From: Pseudomonadota bacterium
Lineage (GTDB): Bacteria; Pseudomonadota; Gammaproteobacteria; Steroidobacterales; Steroidobacteraceae
Direction: 5' to 3'
DNA: 64,000 bases
Assembly: GCA_018240525.1 (NCBI GenBank)
Contig: JAFEFN010000017.1
Span: 1-64,000 of the forward strand
In this document: one piece after another, positions 32,442-42,186 of the stretch
Layout of the letters: each line of letters starts with the position of its first letter
How positions within the stretch are numbered: position 1 is the first letter of the stretch
Made by a program: the position numbers and the translations under genes
Notes under the pieces: model-generated
Database searches by the model: none
The model's input: the letters and a program-made list of their open reading frames with translations, nothing else
Told to the model about the DNA's origin: nothing

Positions 32442-33167
32442 TTAGCGCATGCCCTGCACGTACGAGGCGACGTCGCGCATCTGCTCGGGGGTCAGGCGCT
32501 TGGCGAGGGTGAACATCATGGCGCTGTTCGGATCCTGCTTGGCGACCGCCGCAGCCCCACCGCTGTAGCGGCTGCCATCGGCGTAGGCGTTGAGCTGCTT
32601 GACGACATATACCGACTGCTGGGCGCGCAACGCCGGGTAGCCCGCCGCCAGGTTGCCGCGGCCGGCCGGCCCATGGCAGGCCACGCAGGCCGGTACGGCC
32701 CGGTCCTTGTCGCCTCGCAGGTAGATCGCCTCGCCCGACTTCCAGTAGGAAGGATCGGCCTCCAGGCCCAGTGGCGTCTGTCCCTGGAAGTAAACGGCGA
32801 GGTCGTCGATGTCCTGGTCGCTGAGGCTCATCGCCAGCGGCTGCATCACCGGGTTGTTGCGCACGCTCGCCTTGAACATGTGCAGCTGGGCGGCGATGTA
32901 GACCGCGCTCTGGCCGGCCAGTCGCGGCCACTCCGGGTTGGCGCTGTTGCCGTTGGGGCCGTGGCAGCCCGCGCAGACCGCCGACTTGGCCTGGCCGTCG
33001 GCGGCCTTGCCATGGTCGAACGGCGTGCCCGGGGCCGGTGCGGGGGCCGCAGCGGCCGTGGCGGCCGGTGCTTCCCCGGCAAACGCGGGGGCAGGGGCCG
33101 CGCTCAGCGCGGCCAGTGTCACCAGGACGGCGGATCCGATCCAAACGACTCTCAGGGTCTGCGGCAT
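32442..33167 (-). CDS. Diheme cytochrome c4
   Basis: A 241-residue periplasmic cytochrome with a signal peptide (VLVTLAALSAAPAPAFA) and two homologous class I domains. Heme motifs are CAGCHGPNG and CVACHGPAG, with likely axial Met in PLAMSLSDQD and SAMMFTLAKRL. Cytochrome c4 passes electrons to cbb3-type or other oxidases. It is divergent from engB, the same arrangement as in Pseudomonas. Confidence 0.94.
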   Translation of the reverse strand: MPQTLRVVWIGSAVLVTLAALSAAPAPAFAGEAPAATAAAAPAPAPGTPFDHGKAADGQAKSAVCAGCHGPNGNSANPEWPRLAGQSAVYIAAQLHMFKASVRNNPVMQPLAMSLSDQDIDDLAVYFQGQTPLGLEADPSYWKSGEAIYLRGDKDRAVPACVACHGPAGRGNLAAGYPALRAQQSVYVVKQLNAYADGSRYSGGAAAVAKQDPNSAMMFTLAKRLTPEQMRDVASYVQGMR

Positions 33168-33253
33168 TGCTTGTATTCCGGCTACGTGGGCTCGCTGCGG
33201 GGCGCCGAATTGTACACTACGGCCATAGCTTCGCTTTTCGCCCGCCCGCCGCC

Positions 33254-33841
33254 ATGAGCCGCTTCAACCAGGTGCGTTTCCTCATCAGCGCGGCCGCGCC
33301 CGCGCAGTTCCCGCCCGATCACGGCAGCGAGGTTGCCTTCGTCGGCCGTTCCAATGCGGGCAAGTCGAGCGCCATCAACGCCATTACGCAGCGCCACGGC
33401 CTGGCGCGCACCAGCAAGACCCCGGGGCGGACGCAGCTGCTGAACTTCTTCGAACTGGCCCCAGGCCGGCGCCTGGTGGACCTGCCGGGCTATGGCTACG
33501 CGAGCGCGCCGGCGCAGCAGCGCAGCGCCTGGCCGCCGCTGATCGACGCCCTGCGCGGCCGCAGCTCGCTCAAGGGGCTGTTCGTCATCGTCGACGCCCG
33601 CCGCGGCCTGCAGGAGGGCGACGCGGGGTTGCTGGACTGGGCGCTGCCCGCGCACCGCGTGCACGTCCTGTTGTCCAAGGCGGACAAGCTGAACCGTGCC
33701 GAGGGCGCCGCGGCCCTGCGCAGCGCGACCCAGGCACTCGCCGGCCGGGCGAGCGTGCAGCTGTTTTCCGCGCTCAAGGGCGGCGGGGTGCAGCAAGCGC
33801 AGGACACGCTGGAGGAGTGGCTCGGGCAGGGCCGCCAATAA
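33254..33841 (+). CDS. engB: Ribosome biogenesis GTPase EngB (YihA/YsxC)
   Basis: A 195-residue TRAFAC GTPase needed for 50S assembly. G1 is GRSNAGKSS, G2 around TSKTPGRTQ, G3 DLPGYGY, G4 LSKADKLN, and G5 near FSALKGGG. The start ATG at 33254 fits the family N-terminus FLISAAAPAQFPPDHGSEVA. It converges on polA with the structured region 33838-33990 in between; its stop codon overlaps the T-tract of the opposite-strand terminator. Confidence 0.95.
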   Translation: MSRFNQVRFLISAAAPAQFPPDHGSEVAFVGRSNAGKSSAINAITQRHGLARTSKTPGRTQLLNFFELAPGRRLVDLPGYGYASAPAQQRSAWPPLIDALRGRSSLKGLFVIVDARRGLQEGDAGLLDWALPAHRVHVLLSKADKLNRAEGAAALRSATQALAGRASVQLFSALKGGGVQQAQDTLEEWLGQGRQ

Positions 33842-33876
33842 AAAGCCCCGGCGGTTTCGTTCGAAGCCGCCGGGGC
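33838..33876 (-). terminator. Strong Rho-independent terminator, minus strand
   Basis: GCCCCGGCGG pairs with CCGCCGGGGC, extended by further weaker pairs towards the loop. On the minus strand the stem is followed by TTTTTATT. It would end the candidate small RNA, or polA read-through. The T-tract overlaps the engB stop. Confidence 0.85.
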
Positions 33877-33990
33877 AGACTAACCCGGTACAGGTCTTAA
33901 TGAACCGGGTTAACCCGCTCAGGGAGGGAAGCGGGGAGTGCTAGGCACTCGTACAGTTGGATGGGGGCTGGGGCCGCAAGTTCCAGTCCA
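33838..33990 (-). ncRNA. Candidate small RNA in the polA-engB intergenic region (Spot 42/ErsA/sX13 position)
   Basis: On the minus strand, just past polA, four structures follow one another: hairpin GAGTGC-CTA-GCACTC (33936-33950); hairpin CCCGCT/AGCGGG (33914-33935) with a ten-base loop TCCCTCCCTG; hairpin TAACCCGGT/ACCGGGTTA (33881-33912); and a strong GC terminator stem (33845-33876) followed by TTTTTATT. A second C-rich run, CCCCAGCCCCC, lies in the 5' part. Spot 42, ErsA and, as I recall, sX13 occupy the same locus in other Gammaproteobacteria, in the same orientation as polA. The 5' end and promoter were not found; TTGAAA near 34013 is a possible -35. Confidence 0.55.
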
Positions 33991-34175
33991 ATTGCAAAAA
34001 AATGTCTTTTCAAATCAGGCCCTTGAGCGCGTACGTGTGGCGTTGCCGCCACAAGGCGCAGGGTCGATGCCGGTCCCCCGCACGCCCTTGGCGAAATCCC
34101 AAGCTCCGCGGCGTGTTTCCGGCGACCGCCGGCGGCGTTCCGGTCCCTCGGCGATCGTTGGGAAAATGCACCTGG
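33991..34175 (-). other. polA downstream region
   Basis: No gene. On the minus strand it holds a hairpin GTGGCG-GCAA-CGCCAC (34037-34052) with a GNRA-type tetraloop and several shorter GC hairpins, possibly the polA 3' end, followed by the AT-rich stretch TTTGAAAAGACATTTTTTTG that could be part of the small-RNA promoter. Confidence 0.3.
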
Positions 34176-36920
34176 TCAGTGCGCTTCTTCCCAGTTGCTG
34201 CCCGAGCCGACGTCCACGCGCAGGGGAACGCTGAGCGAGGCCGCCCCCACCATGCATTCGCGCACCGCCTCGGTCAGCTGCGGCACGTGCGCGGCGGGCA
34301 CCTCGAACACCAGCTCGTCGTGCACCTGCATGATCAGCCGCGCCGGCGAGCCGGTTCTTGCGAGCCAGGCGTCGATGGCGATCATGGCCCGCTTGATGAT
34401 GTCGGCGGCCGTGCCCTGCATCGGCGCGTTGATGGCGCTGCGCTCGGCGTACTGGCGCATCTGCGCATTGCCCGAGCGGATGTCCGGCAGGTACAGCCGC
34501 CGGCCGAACACCGTCTCGACGTAGCCGCTCTCCCGGGCCTGCGCGCGGATGTTGTCCATGAAGCGCTTCACCCCCGGGTAGCGCTGGAAGTAGCGCTCGA
34601 CGTACTGCGCGGCGGCGCTGCGCTCGATGCCCAGATTGCGCGCCAGGCCGAACGCGGACATGCCGTACATCAGCCCGAAGTTGATCACCTTGGCGGTGCG
34701 GCGCTGGTCGGCGCTGACCGCCTCGAGCGCCACCTCGAAGACCTCCGCCGCGGTGGCCTGGTGCACGTCGCGCTCCTCGGCGAATGCCGTCCGCAGACTG
34801 TCATCGCCGGACAGGTGCGCCATGATGCGCAGCTCGATCTGCGAGTAGTCGGCCGCCAGCAGCACCTGCCCCGGAGCGGCGATGAAGCTCTGGCGGATGC
34901 GCCGCCCCTCGGGGCGGCGCACCGGGATGTTCTGCAGGTTCGGCTCGACCGAGGAGAGCCGCCCGGTGGCCGCCACCGCCTGCGCGTAGGACGTATGGAT
35001 GCGCCCGGTGCGTTCGTTGACCAGTTCGGGCAGCTTGTCGGTGTAGGTGGACTTGAGCTTCGAGAGCGCACGGAACTCGAGCACCAGGCGCGGCAGCGCG
35101 TAGCTCTCCGCAAGCTCCTCGAGCACGTCCTCCGCGGTCGAGGGCTGGCCGGTGGGCGTGCGGCGCTTGACCGGCAGCTGCAGGCGCTCGAACAGGATCT
35201 GCTGCAGCTGGCGGGGCGACTCGATGTTGAACTCGTGCCCGGCCTCCTTGTGGGCCTGCAGCAGCAGCTCCTGCAGCTGGCGTGCGAACTCGCGGCTCTG
35301 TGCGCGCAGCAGCTCGCGGTCGACCAGCACGCCGTGCTGCTCCATGGTGACCAGTACCGGCACCAGCGGCTGCTCGCACTCCTGGTAGAGCTGCGCCAGC
35401 GCCGGCACCGCCTGCAGCTGCGGCCACAGCGCCCGGTGCAGGCGCAGGGTGACATCGGCATCCGCGGCCGCGTACTCGCCGGCGCGCTCGATCGGCACCT
35501 GGTCGAAGCAGATCTGCTTGGCACCCTTGCCGCACACCTCGGTGTAGGTGATGGTCTTGAGGCCGAGGTAGCGCTGCGCGTCGGCCTCCAGCTCGTGGTT
35601 GGTGGCGACGCTGTTCAGCACGTACGACTCGAGCATGGTGTCGAAGCGCATGCCGGCAAGGCGGATGCCGGCATTGCGCAGCACGTGCGCGTCGTACTTG
35701 AGGTTTTGGCCGATCTTGCCGCGCGCCGGGTCCTCGAAGATCGGCTTGAGGGCGGCGAGCACGCGGTCGCGGTCGAGCTGCTCCGGGGCGCCGGCGTACA
35801 CGTGGCGCAGCGGCACGTAGGCGGCCACCCCCGGCTCCACGCAGAAGGAGACGCCGACGATCTGCGCCCGCATGTAGTCGAGGCTGGTGGTCTGGGTGCC
35901 GAAGGCGAACAGCTCGGCGCCGCGCAGCCGGTGCAGCCAGCGCTCCAGGTCCGGCCATTGCAGCAGGGTCTCGTAGTGAGGCTCGATGGCGGGAACCGCC
36001 GGGCGCGGCGCGGCCGGCGGCGGTGCGGCGGCGCCGGCCGCCGCGGGCGCAGCGGGTGCGGCATCCGCACCCTCGAGCTGGCGCAGCAGGCCGCGCAGCT
36101 CCAGGCGCTGGTACCACTCGCGCAGCGCCGCCACGTCAGGGGGGCCGGGGACGAGCTCCTCGATCGACAGCGGCAGGTCGAGGTCGGTGTGGATGGTCGC
36201 GAGGCGCTGCGACAGCTCGAGCGTCGCACGGCCGGCGCGCAGGTTCTCGCCCACCTTGCCGCCCACTTCCTCCAGGCGCGTGAGCATGGCTGCGACGCTG
36301 CCGAACTGCTGCAGCAGCTTTGCCCCGGTCTTGGGCCCGATCTTCTCGATGCCGGGAATGTTGTCCGAGCTGTCGCCGATCAGGGCGAGGTAGTCGATGA
36401 TCTGCTCGGGGTATACGTCGAACTTGGCCTTGACGGCCTCGCGGTCGAGCACCTGGTTGGTCATCGTGTTGATGAGCGTCACCGAGCCGTCGACCAGCTG
36501 CGCCATGTCCTTGTCGCCCGTGGAGATGAGCACCGACTTTCCGGCCCGCGCGGCACGACAGGCGAGGGTACCGATGACATCGTCCGCCTCGACGCCCGGC
36601 ACGCGCAGCAGCGGCAGCCCCTGCGCCTTGATGATCTGCAGCAGCGGCTCGATCTGCGCGCGCAGGTCATCCGGCATCGAGGGGCGGTGGGCCTTGTAGT
36701 GTGCGAACAGCTCGTCGCGGAAGGTCTTGCCGGGCGCGTCGAAGACCACCGCGATGTGCCGCGGCTGGTAATCCTTCAGGAACTTCACCAGCATGTTGAG
36801 CACGCCCAGCACCGCGCCGGTCGGCTCCCCGCGGGAGTTGGACAGCGGCGGCAGGGCGTGGAAGGCCCGGTACAGATAAGAGGAGCCGTCAACGAGGACC
36901 AGGTCGGGGGCAGCGGGCAT
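34176..36920 (-). CDS. polA: DNA polymerase I
   Basis: A 914-residue repair and Okazaki-processing polymerase. 5'-nuclease domain ~1-290 (DGSSYLYRAFHALPPL, GDKDMAQLVD); 3'-5' exonuclease-like domain ~325-510; polymerase domain ~520-914 (motif A DYSQIELRIMAHLSGD, motif B KVINFGLMYG, motif C VHDELVFEVP). In Exo motif I the usual D-x-E is Gly341-Thr-Gln343 (FAFGTQTTSLD), while the Asp in NLKYD and in YAAADADV are kept. Proofreading is therefore probably lost. The start at 36920 gives the normal N-terminus; the frame upstream is not coding. Confidence 0.96.
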   Translation of the reverse strand: MPAAPDLVLVDGSSYLYRAFHALPPLSNSRGEPTGAVLGVLNMLVKFLKDYQPRHIAVVFDAPGKTFRDELFAHYKAHRPSMPDDLRAQIEPLLQIIKAQGLPLLRVPGVEADDVIGTLACRAARAGKSVLISTGDKDMAQLVDGSVTLINTMTNQVLDREAVKAKFDVYPEQIIDYLALIGDSSDNIPGIEKIGPKTGAKLLQQFGSVAAMLTRLEEVGGKVGENLRAGRATLELSQRLATIHTDLDLPLSIEELVPGPPDVAALREWYQRLELRGLLRQLEGADAAPAAPAAAGAAAPPPAAPRPAVPAIEPHYETLLQWPDLERWLHRLRGAELFAFGTQTTSLDYMRAQIVGVSFCVEPGVAAYVPLRHVYAGAPEQLDRDRVLAALKPIFEDPARGKIGQNLKYDAHVLRNAGIRLAGMRFDTMLESYVLNSVATNHELEADAQRYLGLKTITYTEVCGKGAKQICFDQVPIERAGEYAAADADVTLRLHRALWPQLQAVPALAQLYQECEQPLVPVLVTMEQHGVLVDRELLRAQSREFARQLQELLLQAHKEAGHEFNIESPRQLQQILFERLQLPVKRRTPTGQPSTAEDVLEELAESYALPRLVLEFRALSKLKSTYTDKLPELVNERTGRIHTSYAQAVAATGRLSSVEPNLQNIPVRRPEGRRIRQSFIAAPGQVLLAADYSQIELRIMAHLSGDDSLRTAFAEERDVHQATAAEVFEVALEAVSADQRRTAKVINFGLMYGMSAFGLARNLGIERSAAAQYVERYFQRYPGVKRFMDNIRAQARESGYVETVFGRRLYLPDIRSGNAQMRQYAERSAINAPMQGTAADIIKRAMIAIDAWLARTGSPARLIMQVHDELVFEVPAAHVPQLTEAVRECMVGAASLSVPLRVDVGSGSNWEEAH

Positions 36921-37044
36921 GGAGGGTGTACCTGAGGCGGGCGGCGAGTATAACGCGCAGGGTGTCACGGCCCGCGCGCCGCCGGTCAACCCGCTTCCTG
37001 CTGGCGCGCTGTAGGCGTATGTGCAGCTTCAGGGTGCATCCCGC

Positions 37045-38442
<1,398 letters not shown>

Positions 38443-38461
38443 CCGGCACTGGAGCTAAGAC

Positions 38462-39709
38462 ATGGCACGCATGCAACGCCGCGATTTCCTCAGCCTCGGG
38501 GCACTCGCCGCCGGGGGTTTCATCACCTCGCGGGTCGCCTTCGGCGCGCCCGGTGGGCAGCAGAAGCGCCTGGTGGTCGTGATCATGCGCGGCGCGCTCG
38601 ACGGGCTGGCTGTCGTGCCCCCCTACGCGGACCCGGACTATGCGCAGCTGCGGCGCGAGCTCGCCCTGCGTGCGCCGGGCGCGCCCGGCGGCGCGCTGCC
38701 GCTCAACGGCTTCTTCGGCCTGCACCCCGCGCTCGCCTTCATGCAGCAGTGCTATGGGGCGCGCGAGCTCATCGTCCTGCATGCCGTCGCCACCTCCTAC
38801 CGCGAGCGCTCGCATTTCGATGGCCAGGATGTCCTGGAGAGCGGTTCGGTGCGTCCGCACGCGAGCCAGAGCGGCTGGCTGAACCGCGCGCTCGCGCAGC
38901 TGCCGGCGCGCGGGTCTGGGGAGCTGGGCGTAGCGCTCGGGCAGAACGTGCCACTGGTCATGCGCGGACCGGCCGGGGTCGGCTCCTGGACGCCCTCGAA
39001 AATGCCCGCGCCGGAGGAGGACACGCTCGCGCGCATCACCGACCTGTATGCCCACGACCCCCTGCTATCCGTGCGCCTGGCCGATGCGCTGCAGGCCGAT
39101 GCCATCGCCGCCGCGGACGCGGCCGCCATGCCGGATGCGATGACGGCGGCGGCCAGTGCGGCCACGGACCCCAAGCCGGCACGCGCCTACGGCATGCGCT
39201 ACGCCGAGATCACGCGCGCGGCGGCGGGCTTCCTGCGCCAGGAGGACGGACCGAAGGTCGCCGTGTTCGACACCACCGGCTGGGATACCCACGCGAACGA
39301 AGGCGGCGCCGAAGGCCAGCTCGGCGGGCGCCTGGCGGCGCTGGATGCCGGGTTGGCGACGCTCAGGCAGGAACTCGGGACCGCCTGGGCGCACACCGCG
39401 GTGCTGCTGGTCACCGAGTTCGGGCGCACCGCCGCGGTCAACGGGACGCGCGGCACAGACCACGGCACGGGCGCGGCGGCTTTCCTGCTGGGCGGGGCGG
39501 TGGCCGGCGGCCGCGTGGTCGCCGACTGGCCCGGCCTGGCGGCGCGCGCCCTCTACCAGCAGCGGGACCTGGCGCCGACGCTGGACCTGCGCTGTGTCTT
39601 CAAGGGGATTCTGGAAGAGCACCTGGGGGTGCCGGCGCGCGCCCTCGAGGAGAGCGTGTTTCCCGAGAGCGCTGCGGCGCGGCCGCTGCGCGGCCTCGTG
39701 CGCAGCTGA
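38462..39709 (+). CDS. DUF1501 domain protein, Tat-exported
   Basis: A 415-residue protein with twin-arginine signal (MQRRDFLSLGALAAGGFI) and the DUF1501 fold, related to the sulfatase/alkaline phosphatase superfamily: VVIMRGALDGLAVVPPY, SHFDGQDVLESG, DTTGWDTHANEG, VTEFGRTAAVNGTRGTDHGT. The conserved Asp/His residues look like metal ligands. Substrate unknown. Forms an operon with DUF1800; both may act on an envelope component. Confidence 0.9.
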   Translation: MARMQRRDFLSLGALAAGGFITSRVAFGAPGGQQKRLVVVIMRGALDGLAVVPPYADPDYAQLRRELALRAPGAPGGALPLNGFFGLHPALAFMQQCYGARELIVLHAVATSYRERSHFDGQDVLESGSVRPHASQSGWLNRALAQLPARGSGELGVALGQNVPLVMRGPAGVGSWTPSKMPAPEEDTLARITDLYAHDPLLSVRLADALQADAIAAADAAAMPDAMTAAASAATDPKPARAYGMRYAEITRAAAGFLRQEDGPKVAVFDTTGWDTHANEGGAEGQLGGRLAALDAGLATLRQELGTAWAHTAVLLVTEFGRTAAVNGTRGTDHGTGAAAFLLGGAVAGGRVVADWPGLAARALYQQRDLAPTLDLRCVFKGILEEHLGVPARALEESVFPESAAARPLRGLVRS

Positions 39710-39715
39710 GGCGCG

Positions 39716-39919
39716 CTACTTCGGCGCCGGCGCCTGGCTGGCGTCCTCGTCGGTCGGCTTCTTGGGCGCCGCCGGGTTGCCCGCGGGCGCCGCGGCTTGG
39801 ACGGTGCCGGCCGCCGGCGCCACCGCCGCGGGCTTCTTGTCCGGCAGGTAAAGCGGTCCCTTCTGCCCGCAGCCGGACAGCATGCACAGCACGCCCAGCA
39901 GGATGGCGGCGGGCTTCAT
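39716..39919 (-). CDS. lptM: LptM-like small lipoprotein (YifL)
   Basis: A 67-residue lipoprotein: signal MKPAAILLGVLCMLSGCG with lipobox LSGC, then the LptM signature GCGQKGPLYLPDKKP, and a Pro/Ala tail. In E. coli LptM helps mature the LPS translocon LptDE. Usually it lies beside dapF; here it is distant from dapF (19777) and overlaps the DUF4870 gene stop as ATGA. Confidence 0.85.
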   Translation of the reverse strand: MKPAAILLGVLCMLSGCGQKGPLYLPDKKPAAVAPAAGTVQAAAPAGNPAAPKKPTDEDASQAPAPK

Positions 39920-40335
39920 ACGTACATGGGCCGGCGGTCGCGCAGCGCCAGCCAGCCGCGCGCCACCCGGTAGATGATCCAGATGCCCAGGGCGAGGAAG
40001 CCGGGGAGCGCGATCACCAGCCCCACGATCGTGAACGCCAGCAGCAGGCAGACCAGCGCCCACAGCAGCGCGTACCAGAAGGTGCGGATCTGCCAGCGGA
40101 AGTGCGACTCGAGGAAGGTGCCGCGTACCGCGGACACGCGCACGTAGTTCATGATCACCGCGACGATCGATGGCAGGCTGCCGAGGAAGCTGAAGACCAC
40201 GGTGTGCACCGTCGTCAGTCCCACCAGCACGGCCAGTGCGTGCAGCGCGTAGATGATGTTGGTGTAGGTGATGAGCGTCTCGTCCACCGGCGGCGGCTCG
40301 GCACTCATCGGCGGCATCGGGTTCGGCGTAGCCAT
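39916..40335 (-). CDS. DUF4870-like inner-membrane protein
   Basis: A 139-residue protein with a Pro-rich N-terminus and three hydrophobic segments (IIYALHALAVLVGL; FLGSLPSIVAVIMNYV; WALVCLLLAFTIVGLVIALP), ending in a cytoplasmic basic tail. It matches the DUF4870/Tic20-like small membrane family. Function unknown. lptM follows with a 4-base overlap. Confidence 0.8.
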   Translation of the reverse strand: MATPNPMPPMSAEPPPVDETLITYTNIIYALHALAVLVGLTTVHTVVFSFLGSLPSIVAVIMNYVRVSAVRGTFLESHFRWQIRTFWYALLWALVCLLLAFTIVGLVIALPGFLALGIWIIYRVARGWLALRDRRPMYV

Positions 40336-40346
40336 GAGTCAGCTCC

Positions 40347-40778
40347 TCAGGCGGCGGGGCGGCGTTCGACGACCGCCATGGTCAGGCGCGAGATGCACAC
40401 CAGGCGCTCGCGCTCGTCGCGGATCTCGATGCCCCACACGTGGCTGCGCGCGCCGAGGTGGTAGGGGCGCGCGGTCGCGGTCACGATGCCCGAGGACAGC
40501 GAGCGCAGGTGGTTGGCGTTGATTTCCTGTCCCAGCACCATGAACTGGGGTTCCACGCACAGCATGGCGGCCACGCTGCCGAGGGTCTCGGCGAGCGCGA
40601 CCGAGGCGCCGCCGTGCAGCACCCCGAAGGGCTGGTGGGTGCGCGGTTCCACCGGCATGGTGGCGCGCAGGTAGTCCTCACCGACCTCGGTGAAGCGGAT
40701 CCCCAGGTGCCCGGGCAGGCTCTTGCTGCCCCGCTCGGTCAGCTGCTCGGGGTTTACCGTCACGCGCCAGATTCCCAT
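40347..40778 (-). CDS. Hotdog-fold (PaaI/EntH-type) acyl-CoA thioesterase
   Basis: A 143-residue single-hotdog protein with the family motif QPFGVLHGGASVALAETLGS, which includes the Gly-Gly and catalytic-type Glu. It resembles 1,4-dihydroxy-2-naphthoyl-CoA/EntH-like thioesterases, but the substrate is open. The start at 40778 (MGIWRVTVNP) fits; the longer upstream frame is a shadow. DUF4870 follows after 11 bases. Confidence 0.85.
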   Translation of the reverse strand: MGIWRVTVNPEQLTERGSKSLPGHLGIRFTEVGEDYLRATMPVEPRTHQPFGVLHGGASVALAETLGSVAAMLCVEPQFMVLGQEINANHLRSLSSGIVTATARPYHLGARSHVWGIEIRDERERLVCISRLTMAVVERRPAA

Positions 40779-40846
40779 GGGATCTAGTCTAGCCGATGGC
40801 CCAGTGGCAATCTGCACCCCCCACGGCGAACTACCGGAATGCCGCG

Positions 40847-41548
40847 ATGAACGACTTTGCCTTCCCGCCCGCGCCACCTGCCAGCGTCGCCGTGGCCGGC
40901 TCGAAGCTGCGCTTTCCGGTGCACCGCATCTACTGCGTCGGCCGCAACTACGCCGAGCACGTGCGCGAGATGGGCGCGGAGCCGGAGCGTGCGCCGCCCG
41001 TGTTCTTCATGAAGCCCGCCGACGCAGTGGTCGCCAACGGCACGCCGGTGCCCTATCCGCCGGCGACCGCCAACCTGCACCACGAGGTTGAACTGGTGGT
41101 GGCGCTGCGCAGCGGCGCGCGCCACATCGCCGCCGGCGCCGCCCTTGGCCACGTGTTCGGCTACGCGGTCGGCAATGACCTCACGCGCCGCGACCTGCAG
41201 GCCGCCGCGCGCGCGAAGGGCCAGCCCTGGGACACCGCCAAGGGATTCGACCACTCGGCGCCGGTCGCCGCGATCCGCCCGGCAGCGGAGGGCCACCTGA
41301 ACCGCGGGCGCATCTGGCTGAAGGTCAACGACAGCCTGCGGCAGGAGTCGGACATCGACCAGATGCTGCTGGATGTCCCGGGCATCATCGCCGCGCTGTC
41401 GGGGTTCTACGAATTGCGCGGCGGCGATCTCATCTTCACGGGCACGCCCGCCGGGGTGGGCGCGCTCAAGCCCGGCGACCGCGTCGAGGGGGGCATCGAC
41501 GGCCTGGAGACCCTGCGGCACACCATCAGCGCGCCGCCGGTCGCCTGA
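40847..41548 (+). CDS. Fumarylacetoacetate hydrolase family protein, likely fumarylpyruvate hydrolase
   Basis: A 233-residue FAH-fold hydrolase (IYCVGRNYAEHVREMG, VFFMKPADAVV, metal-binding Glu in HHEVELVVAL, GNDLTRRDLQ, ELRGGDLIFTGTPAGVG). Size fits single-domain fumarylpyruvate hydrolases (NagK type), which release fumarate and pyruvate in the gentisate route. The next gene encodes the matching isomerase 2 bases away. No ring-cleavage dioxygenase is in the window. Confidence 0.87.
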   Translation: MNDFAFPPAPPASVAVAGSKLRFPVHRIYCVGRNYAEHVREMGAEPERAPPVFFMKPADAVVANGTPVPYPPATANLHHEVELVVALRSGARHIAAGAALGHVFGYAVGNDLTRRDLQAAARAKGQPWDTAKGFDHSAPVAAIRPAAEGHLNRGRIWLKVNDSLRQESDIDQMLLDVPGIIAALSGFYELRGGDLIFTGTPAGVGALKPGDRVEGGIDGLETLRHTISAPPVA

Positions 41549-41550
41549 CC

Positions 41551-42183
41551 ATGCAGCTGTACGGATTCTTCCGCAGCTCGGCCTCGTACCGGGCGCGCAT
41601 CGCCCTCAACGTCAAGGGCCTCGGCTACGAGGGCGTGGAGATCGACCTGCGCGCCGGCGCGAGCCAGCAGCGCACGCCGCAGTTCCTGGAGCTGAACCCG
41701 GAGGGGCTGGTGCCGGTGCTGGTCGACGGCGGTCATGTCATCAGCCAGTCGCTCGCCATCATCGAGTACCTGGATGAGGCCTACCCGGCCCCCGCGCTGC
41801 TGCCGCGCGCGGCGCACGAGCGTGCGCGCGTGCGCGCGCTGGCCCTCGCCGTGGCCTGCGACATCCATCCGCTCAACAACCTGCGGGTGCTGAACTACCT
41901 GCGCGATCCGCTCGGCCACGACGATGCCGCGGTCGATGGCTGGTATGCACACTGGATCGCCCGGGGACTGGGCGCGCTCGAGCAGCAGGTGCAGCACACC
42001 AGCGGCGACGGCCGCCACATGTTCGGCAGCAGCGTGACGCTGGCCGACATCCTCATCGTCCCGCAGATGTTCAATGCCCGGCGCTTCAAGTGCGACACCG
42101 CGCCCTACCCGACGCTGCGCGGAATCTGTGCGCACCTGGAGTCTCTGGCGCCCTTCGCCGCCGCGGCGCCGCCGGCGGCCTGA
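41551..42183 (+). CDS. maiA: Maleylacetoacetate/maleylpyruvate isomerase (zeta-class GST)
   Basis: A 210-residue glutathione S-transferase-fold isomerase: N-terminal thioredoxin fold with FFRSSASYRARIALNVKGL, glutathione-binding QSLAIIEYLDE, and a C-terminal helical domain ending in LRGICAHLESLAPF. It converts maleylacetoacetate or maleylpyruvate to the fumaryl form, feeding the upstream hydrolase. The family's SSCS motif reads SSAS here, as in many bacterial isomerases. Confidence 0.9.
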   Translation: MQLYGFFRSSASYRARIALNVKGLGYEGVEIDLRAGASQQRTPQFLELNPEGLVPVLVDGGHVISQSLAIIEYLDEAYPAPALLPRAAHERARVRALALAVACDIHPLNNLRVLNYLRDPLGHDDAAVDGWYAHWIARGLGALEQQVQHTSGDGRHMFGSSVTLADILIVPQMFNARRFKCDTAPYPTLRGICAHLESLAPFAAAAPPAA

Positions 42184-42186
42184 GGG

